DNA of 64,000 nt from an uncultured Alphaproteobacteria bacterium (lineage in GTDB: Bacteria; Pseudomonadota; Alphaproteobacteria; HIMB59). The notes under the pieces are model-generated. The model was not told where the DNA came from, ran no database searches, and saw only the letters and a program-made list of their open reading frames with translations. Below, in pieces: positions 59,380 through 64,000 of this stretch (position 1 is the stretch's first letter; the number at the start of each line of letters is the position of its first letter). Location of the stretch: NCBI GenBank assembly GCA_902619375.1, contig CACNEB010000004.1, forward strand, positions 19,594 through 83,593, read 5' to 3'. The translations under genes and the position numbers were made by a program.

Positions 59380-59807
59380 TCCGAACCTTTTTCAACATTT
59401 ACTATTTTTAGATCTTTTGTTTTTTTAATTTGTGTTTGTAATATTTTATTTAAAGGATCTTTACCTAAGTATTTTTTAAATTTTTTCTGGCTTTGTGCAG
59501 CTTTATCAGTGTTACCTTCGGTTATTGCAACTAACGCATCTCTTAAATGTTCAAGGCCTTTTTGCTCATTTGAAGATTTATAGCGCATATAAGCAGTGCG
59601 TGGATAAATAAAAAGTTTTGTAAAAGCATATGAAAACAAAATTAAAAGAATTAAAAATGTTATTAAGACAAAAAGAAATTGAACTATGGGGACGCTCAAT
59701 TGCCAAATTCCTAAAACGAGTGATAGATTACCAGCGTTATTAAAAAAATAAAAGAGAGCGCCATAACCACTTACAAAAATTATTAAAATTATTAGTAGTC
59801 TTATCAT
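59376..59807 (-). CDS. HemY-like membrane protein lacking TPR region
   Basis: Two N-terminal helices (LLIILIIFVSGYGALFYFF; VQFLFVLITFLILLILFSYA) and a segment YPRTAYMRYKSSNEQKGLEHL, then DALVAITEGNTDKAAQSQKK, match the N-terminal domain of alphaproteobacterial HemY-like proteins. The family usually continues with ~250 TPR residues; this copy stops at 143. It shares a 1-bp stop/start overlap with the Mic60-like gene, the usual partner, which supports the call. Confidence 0.65.
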   Translation of the reverse strand: MIRLLIILIIFVSGYGALFYFFNNAGNLSLVLGIWQLSVPIVQFLFVLITFLILLILFSYAFTKLFIYPRTAYMRYKSSNEQKGLEHLRDALVAITEGNTDKAAQSQKKFKKYLGKDPLNKILQTQIKKTKDLKIVNVEKGSD

Positions 59808-60604
59808 TAGATTATGTTCTCTAAAAAATTTCGATTAACGTTATAAATTTGCGCTAATTCATAAGAAGATTTAAAAAATATTTTTTGGTTAGGGTTTAAT
59901 TTCTCATATTCTATAATTGCCTTTGAATATTGGCGATTATAAATCGCGTTAATAAATGATGGTAAAGGTTCTGAGGAATTTTTTGTTATCTGAATTTCAA
60001 ATATGTTTTCAATAATTTTTTTAAGCCATTGTAAATTATTCTTTTTCATAAAATCATTTTGTACATATGTATTTTCATTGATTTGTAATTGCTGTAATGA
60101 ATATGAATAGTCTGGAATAGTGAGTAATTCTTCAAATTTTTCTTCACTAAAAAATAAATATTGTTTTTGAAGTTTTTGAATATTTTTATTTCGAATTTGT
60201 TGTTGATCAATATTAACTATAATCTGATTTATAGATAAAATTAATTCATACGCCTCATCATTTGATAGAGTAATCTGTTGTGGCTCTGGCTCTGACTGAA
60301 CAATGGTGCTTTGAGGTATATCTTGAACATTTTTTGCTAACTCTAGTATTAAAGACTCAAGACGATCTACTTTATCTTCAAGTTCTTTATTATTTAACTC
60401 GGTAACAGAAGTTATCTCATTTTGAACAGTTGGTATTTGAGTTTCTTGGTTTAATTTGCTGAATTGAGTTACATCAAATTTTAGAAAGTTATTTATGTAC
60501 AAGTAACCTCCTGTAACAGTTAAAATTATTAAAAATATGACTATTAAGAAAAAATTTCTTTGAAGAAAGCCTTTTTTTCTAGCATTTTTTTGATTTTCAG
60601 TCAT
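59807..60604 (-). CDS. Mic60/mitofilin-like inner-membrane protein (short)
   Basis: A basic N-terminus, one membrane helix (FFLIVIFLIILTVTGGYLYI, ~18-37), then a periplasmic coiled-coil-like region (NNKELEDKVDRLESLILELA) and a C-terminal helical part. That layout and the pairing with a HemY-like gene beside tsaD match alphaproteobacterial mitofilin homologues (350-450 residues). At 265 residues it is short, and sequence similarity is not evident by eye, so context carries the call. Confidence 0.5.
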   Translation of the reverse strand: MTENQKNARKKGFLQRNFFLIVIFLIILTVTGGYLYINNFLKFDVTQFSKLNQETQIPTVQNEITSVTELNNKELEDKVDRLESLILELAKNVQDIPQSTIVQSEPEPQQITLSNDEAYELILSINQIIVNIDQQQIRNKNIQKLQKQYLFFSEEKFEELLTIPDYSYSLQQLQINENTYVQNDFMKKNNLQWLKKIIENIFEIQITKNSSEPLPSFINAIYNRQYSKAIIEYEKLNPNQKIFFKSSYELAQIYNVNRNFLENII

Positions 60605-60633
60605 CCAAATAGAATCTATATTTTTTTATAATA

Positions 60634-61650
60634 ATGAAAGTTTTGGCAATAGAAAGTTCTTGTGATGATACATCTTTAGCCATTGTTAATGGTGATAAAA
60701 GTGTTGAGTTTCTTGAAACAATTAATCACAGAAAATTTCATAAAGATCACGGTGGTGTCATACCCGAGATGGCAGCAAGACAACATTTAGAAATTTTAGA
60801 TACATTAGCCAAATCAATTAAAAAAATTAATTTTTCAAAAATTTCAGCAATCGCGGCAACATTTGGACCTGGGCTAATTGGTGGATTAATTGTGGGGTCA
60901 TCTTTTGCGAAAGGTTTATCATTGTCTAAAAATATCAGACTTATTCCGATTAATCATTTGCAAGCACATTTATTATCACCTCGACTTGTATCCAAAGTTA
61001 AATTTCCATATTTATGTTTACTTGTATCTGGGGGAAATACGGCATTAGTATTGGTAAAAAATTCAAAAAATTTTATCACTCTTGGATCGACAATTGATGA
61101 CTCTGTAGGTGAGTGTTTTGATAAAGTAGCAAAAGGTTTAGGTTTAGGTTATCCTGGTGGACCAGAAATAGAAAATCTAGCAATAGGTGGGAATATTGAG
61201 AAGTATAAACTCCCAATACCTTTGAGTAAGAAAAATAACTGCGAATTTTCCTTTTCAGGTTTAAAAACAGCGGCACTAAATACCATCAAAAATAATAAAA
61301 AAACGAAAATTTTTCTTAGAGACTTTTCAGCTTCATTTCAACATACTGTTTCTAAAGTGTTAGAAATTAAAATATTAAATAGCATTACACTCTTACAAAA
61401 AGAAGATATTAAAATTAATGATTTTTCAATTTGTGGTGGAGTAGCAGCAAATAAATATTTAAATAATGAGCTCCAAAGACTTGTTGCAACAAAGAAAATT
61501 AATTATCATCAAGTACCTTTGTCTTTATGTACCGACAACGCTGCAATGATTGGTTGGAACGCTATCGAAATTATGAAAACTAGAAAAATTAGATTAAATA
61601 ATTACAATGTTAGACCCTCACCTAATATACTAATTCATGAACACTTCTAA
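60634..61650 (+). CDS. tsaD: tRNA N6-adenosine threonylcarbamoyltransferase TsaD
   Basis: Transfers threonylcarbamoyl to A37 of ANN-decoding tRNAs with TsaB/TsaE. Opening KVLAIESSCDDTSLAIV, then HGGVIPEMAARQH, the metal pair in NHLQAHLLS, LLVSGGNTALV, and GGVAANKYL near the end. 338 residues is normal. It fits with MtaB elsewhere in the window, which modifies the same base. Divergent from the Mic60-like gene; overlaps the EVE gene by 14 bp. Confidence 0.96.
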   Translation: MKVLAIESSCDDTSLAIVNGDKSVEFLETINHRKFHKDHGGVIPEMAARQHLEILDTLAKSIKKINFSKISAIAATFGPGLIGGLIVGSSFAKGLSLSKNIRLIPINHLQAHLLSPRLVSKVKFPYLCLLVSGGNTALVLVKNSKNFITLGSTIDDSVGECFDKVAKGLGLGYPGGPEIENLAIGGNIEKYKLPIPLSKKNNCEFSFSGLKTAALNTIKNNKKTKIFLRDFSASFQHTVSKVLEIKILNSITLLQKEDIKINDFSICGGVAANKYLNNELQRLVATKKINYHQVPLSLCTDNAAMIGWNAIEIMKTRKIRLNNYNVRPSPNILIHEHF

Positions 61651-62065
61651 AAATTATTGGCTCCTTAAATCAGAGCCTAGTTCTTGGTCATGGGATCAAC
61701 AAAAAAAGAAAAAAACTGAGCATTGGGATGGTGTGAGAAATTATCAAGCAGCAAATAATATGAAAAAAATGAGAAAAGGAGATGAGTGTTTATTTTATCA
61801 CTCAGTAACAGAAAAAGCTATTAAGGGAATTGTTAGAGTTACTAAAGAATATTATCCGGATCACACCGATAAAAAAGGGATATTTGGGATGGTTGATGTA
61901 ACCTATGTTAAAGACTTAAATGAAGTTTACTTATCAGAAATAAAGGAAGACCCTTTTTTTCAAGATTTTCCACTTGTAAAACAAGCTAGATTAAGTGTGA
62001 TGCCTGTAACATTGAAGCAATGGAAGAAATTAATTAAGATGAGTGAAAAAAATGAAAGAATTTAA
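61637..62065 (+). CDS. EVE-domain protein
   Basis: PUA-like fold thought to bind modified bases in nucleic acids. [34 protein letters not shown] and [10 protein letters not shown] are the family's characteristic strings. 142 residues is normal. It overlaps tsaD by 14 bp and the next gene acs by 14-23 bp. Function in bacteria is not firmly known. Confidence 0.88.
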   Translation: MNTSKNYWLLKSEPSSWSWDQQKKKKTEHWDGVRNYQAANNMKKMRKGDECLFYHSVTEKAIKGIVRVTKEYYPDHTDKKGIFGMVDVTYVKDLNEVYLSEIKEDPFFQDFPLVKQARLSVMPVTLKQWKKLIKMSEKNERI

Positions 62066-63968
62066 ATTATCTAATCCACTGTTATCGAAAGAACAATATG
62101 AAGAGATGTATGCAGAGTCGTTTAATAATAAGGAACAATTCTGGTCTAGAGTGGCAAAGTCTCATCTTACTTGGTCTAAAGACTTCACAAAAATTAAAAA
62201 TACCAACTACGATGGTGACGTATCTATCAAATGGTTTGAGGATGGGGAACTAAACGCCTGCTATAACTGTGTTGATAGACATGCAGAAACACAACCGGAT
62301 GAAATAGCAATTATTTGGGAGGGAGATGATACTAGTAAAAATAAAACCTTCACTTATAAAGAACTAAAATCCGAAGTAAGTAAATTTGCAAATGTTTTAA
62401 AAAAACTTGGCGTACAAAAAGGCGATGTTGTAACAATTTATTTAACCATGATACCTGAAGTTGCGTTTGCTATGTTAGCTTGTGCAAGAATAGGAGCAAT
62501 ACATTCGGTAATATTTGGAGGCTTTGCACCAGAGTCAATTGCTGGACGTATTAAAGATTGTAAATCTAAGTTTGTAATAACTGCTGACGAAGGTGTTAGG
62601 GGTGGTAAAAAAATTCCCTTAAAAAAATATATTAATACAGCTTTAGAGAGCTGTGATAGTTCTATAAAGACTCTTGTAATTCGATACGCATACACTCAAG
62701 ACAACCAACACCGAAATAATAATTTTTATTATGATGAACAAATTAAAGAAGTAGATGATCAATGTGAATATGTCACTTTGAATGCAGAGGACCCTCTATT
62801 TATTTTATACACATCTGGTTCAACTGGTAAACCAAAGGGTGTTCTTCATACTACTGGCGGTTACTTAGTTTATGCATCGTTTACTCATAAATACTCTTTT
62901 GACTATCATCCAGGGGATGTTTATTGGTGCACTGCGGATGCAGGTTGGATTACTGGGCATTCTTATTCTGTTTATGGCCCCCTTGCGAACGGTTGTAAAA
63001 CATTATTGTTTGAAGGTGTTCCTAATTATCCAGATTATTCTCGCTTTTGGGAAGTTTGTGATAAATACAAAGTAAATATTTTTTACACAGCACCAACTGT
63101 TCTAAGATCTTTAATGAAAGAGGGTAATTCTTATATTGAAAAATGTGATTTAAGCTCCCTTAGAATTTTAGGAACAGTTGGTGAGCCAATTAATCCAGAA
63201 GCATGGAATTGGTATTCGTCAGTAGTTGGTAAAAACAAATGTCCTGTTATCGACACTTGGTGGCAGACTGAGACAGGCGGCCATTTAATTTCACCTATAC
63301 CTGGCATTTCAAAGCTTAAACCAGGCAGTGCAACGAAACCCTATTTTGGAATTGATGCTGCGATAGTTGATGATAACGGGAATATTTTAGAGGGCGAGTG
63401 TGAAGGTAAACTTTGTATTTTAGACAGTTGGCCAGGCCAGATGAGAACAGTTTATGGAGATCACCAACGTTTTATTGATACCTACTTTAGTCAGTTTAAA
63501 GGCAAGTATTTCACTGGAGACGGATGCAGAAGAGACAAAGATGGCTTTTATTGGATTACTGGAAGGGTAGATGATTGTATCAATGTATCTGGTCATTTAC
63601 TTGGGACTGCTGAAATTGAAAGCGCATTTGTTGAGCATGAACTAGTTTCTGAGGCTGCAGTTGTGGGCTATCCTCATGATATAAAAGGTCAAGGAATCTA
63701 TGCTTTTGTAACCACCAACACAGGGGTCGAGGTAAGTGATGATTTAAAGCAAGAGCTCGTTCAATGGATAAGAAAAAAAATTGGCCCTATAGCAACACCA
63801 GAAAAATTGCAATTCTCTCCGGGTCTGCCTAAAACACGATCAGGTAAAATTATGAGAAGAATTTTAAGAAAAATAGCTTCAAATGAGCAAGATCAGTTAG
63901 GCGACACATCTACATTAGCTGATCCAAATGTTGTTCAATCTTTAATGGACGGGTCTAAAAATATCTAA
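62052..63968 (+). CDS. acs: Acetyl-CoA synthetase
   Basis: Activates acetate with ATP and CoA through acetyl-AMP. P-loop [24 protein letters not shown], the hinge region [20 protein letters not shown] and the acetylation-regulated lysine in [11 protein letters not shown] near the C-terminus. The start is set at ATG 62052; a GTG nine bases earlier is possible. 638 residues is normal (E. coli 652). Overlaps the EVE gene end. Confidence 0.96.
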   Translation: MKEFKLSNPLLSKEQYEEMYAESFNNKEQFWSRVAKSHLTWSKDFTKIKNTNYDGDVSIKWFEDGELNACYNCVDRHAETQPDEIAIIWEGDDTSKNKTFTYKELKSEVSKFANVLKKLGVQKGDVVTIYLTMIPEVAFAMLACARIGAIHSVIFGGFAPESIAGRIKDCKSKFVITADEGVRGGKKIPLKKYINTALESCDSSIKTLVIRYAYTQDNQHRNNNFYYDEQIKEVDDQCEYVTLNAEDPLFILYTSGSTGKPKGVLHTTGGYLVYASFTHKYSFDYHPGDVYWCTADAGWITGHSYSVYGPLANGCKTLLFEGVPNYPDYSRFWEVCDKYKVNIFYTAPTVLRSLMKEGNSYIEKCDLSSLRILGTVGEPINPEAWNWYSSVVGKNKCPVIDTWWQTETGGHLISPIPGISKLKPGSATKPYFGIDAAIVDDNGNILEGECEGKLCILDSWPGQMRTVYGDHQRFIDTYFSQFKGKYFTGDGCRRDKDGFYWITGRVDDCINVSGHLLGTAEIESAFVEHELVSEAAVVGYPHDIKGQGIYAFVTTNTGVEVSDDLKQELVQWIRKKIGPIATPEKLQFSPGLPKTRSGKIMRRILRKIASNEQDQLGDTSTLADPNVVQSLMDGSKNI

Positions 63969-64000
63969 CACCTCAGATATTACCAATTTATATAACTCAA

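Noticed and set aside
1..64000. Prophage, insertion sequences, integrons or rRNA genes.
   Set aside because: No transposase, integrase, phage structural gene, terminal repeats or rRNA-like sequence was seen; gene order is largely conserved housekeeping.

Overview
The window looks like the chromosome of an AT-rich (roughly one-third G+C by eye), gene-dense alphaproteobacterium, probably a small-genome marine lineage of the HIMB59/AEGEAN-169 or SAR116-like kind. Alphaproteobacterial markers are GcrA, a CarD-type regulator beside a 7Fe ferredoxin and a SUV3-like helicase, a FYDLN-type zinc-ribbon protein, a ChrR-like anti-sigma protein with its ECF sigma factor, an IalB-family protein and a Mic60/HemY pair. 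Neighbouring genes often overlap at their ends, intergenic gaps are short, and no insertion sequence, prophage or CRISPR array was seen. The lineage is an inference from gene content, not a phylogeny.

Layout. 1-4.6 kb: class III aminotransferase, quinone oxidoreductase, Hsp20, Fe superoxide dismutase, pyridoxal kinase. 4.5-12.6 kb (minus strand): asd-leuB-leuD-leuC followed by rplS-trmD-rimM-rpsP-ffh, with long acidic tails on L19 and S16. 12.6-18.8 kb: dapF-mtaB-ftsY-ispZ, pgk, gcrA and a pectinacetylesterase-like secreted protein. 18.8-24.0 kb: tRNA-Arg(CCT), recX, rpmF, FYDLN protein, carD, fdxA, a TerB-like protein and the SUV3-like helicase. 24.1-29.7 kb: a histone H1-like Lys/Ala protein and a cytochrome c maturation operon ccmABCDEFGH, including a 43-residue ccmD. 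29.7-36.9 kb: a polar amino-acid ABC transporter split around two bactofilins, with an FAD amine/amino-acid oxidase in its operon; then yggT, folD and a small ABM-like protein.

36.9-52.9 kb is the accessory centrepiece. It encodes a 3102-residue surface protein (LEPR motif, DUF4347, 15 VCBS units, a beta-propeller nested in one unit, an Ig/cadherin-like C-terminus). Downstream in the same direction are a periplasmic adaptor, a GAF-HlyD protein and a PqqD-like/M50 metalloprotease/HlyD fusion. Divergent from these is a TolC-family lipoprotein that carries its own cadherin-like and SPOR domains. Adaptors, outer-membrane channel and giant substrate are all present, but no ABC-exporter ATPase, RND pump or RTX repeats are. 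This is the best candidate for a poorly described export and surface-anchoring system.

52.9-64 kb: argG, an IalB-like protein, the ECF sigma/ChrR-like pair with a possible autoregulatory promoter, DUF3429, a pterin carbinolamine dehydratase, a Tas-like aldo/keto reductase, a Bax-inhibitor-1 protein, an EamA transporter, shortened HemY and Mic60-like proteins, tsaD, an EVE-domain protein and acs.

Regulatory signals that can be read include rho-independent terminators after hsp20/sodB, the H1-like gene, the substrate-binding-protein gene and the Bax-inhibitor gene; an RpoH-like promoter before hsp20; and inverted repeats in front of the H1-like gene, gcrA and the surface-protein/TolC divergent pair.
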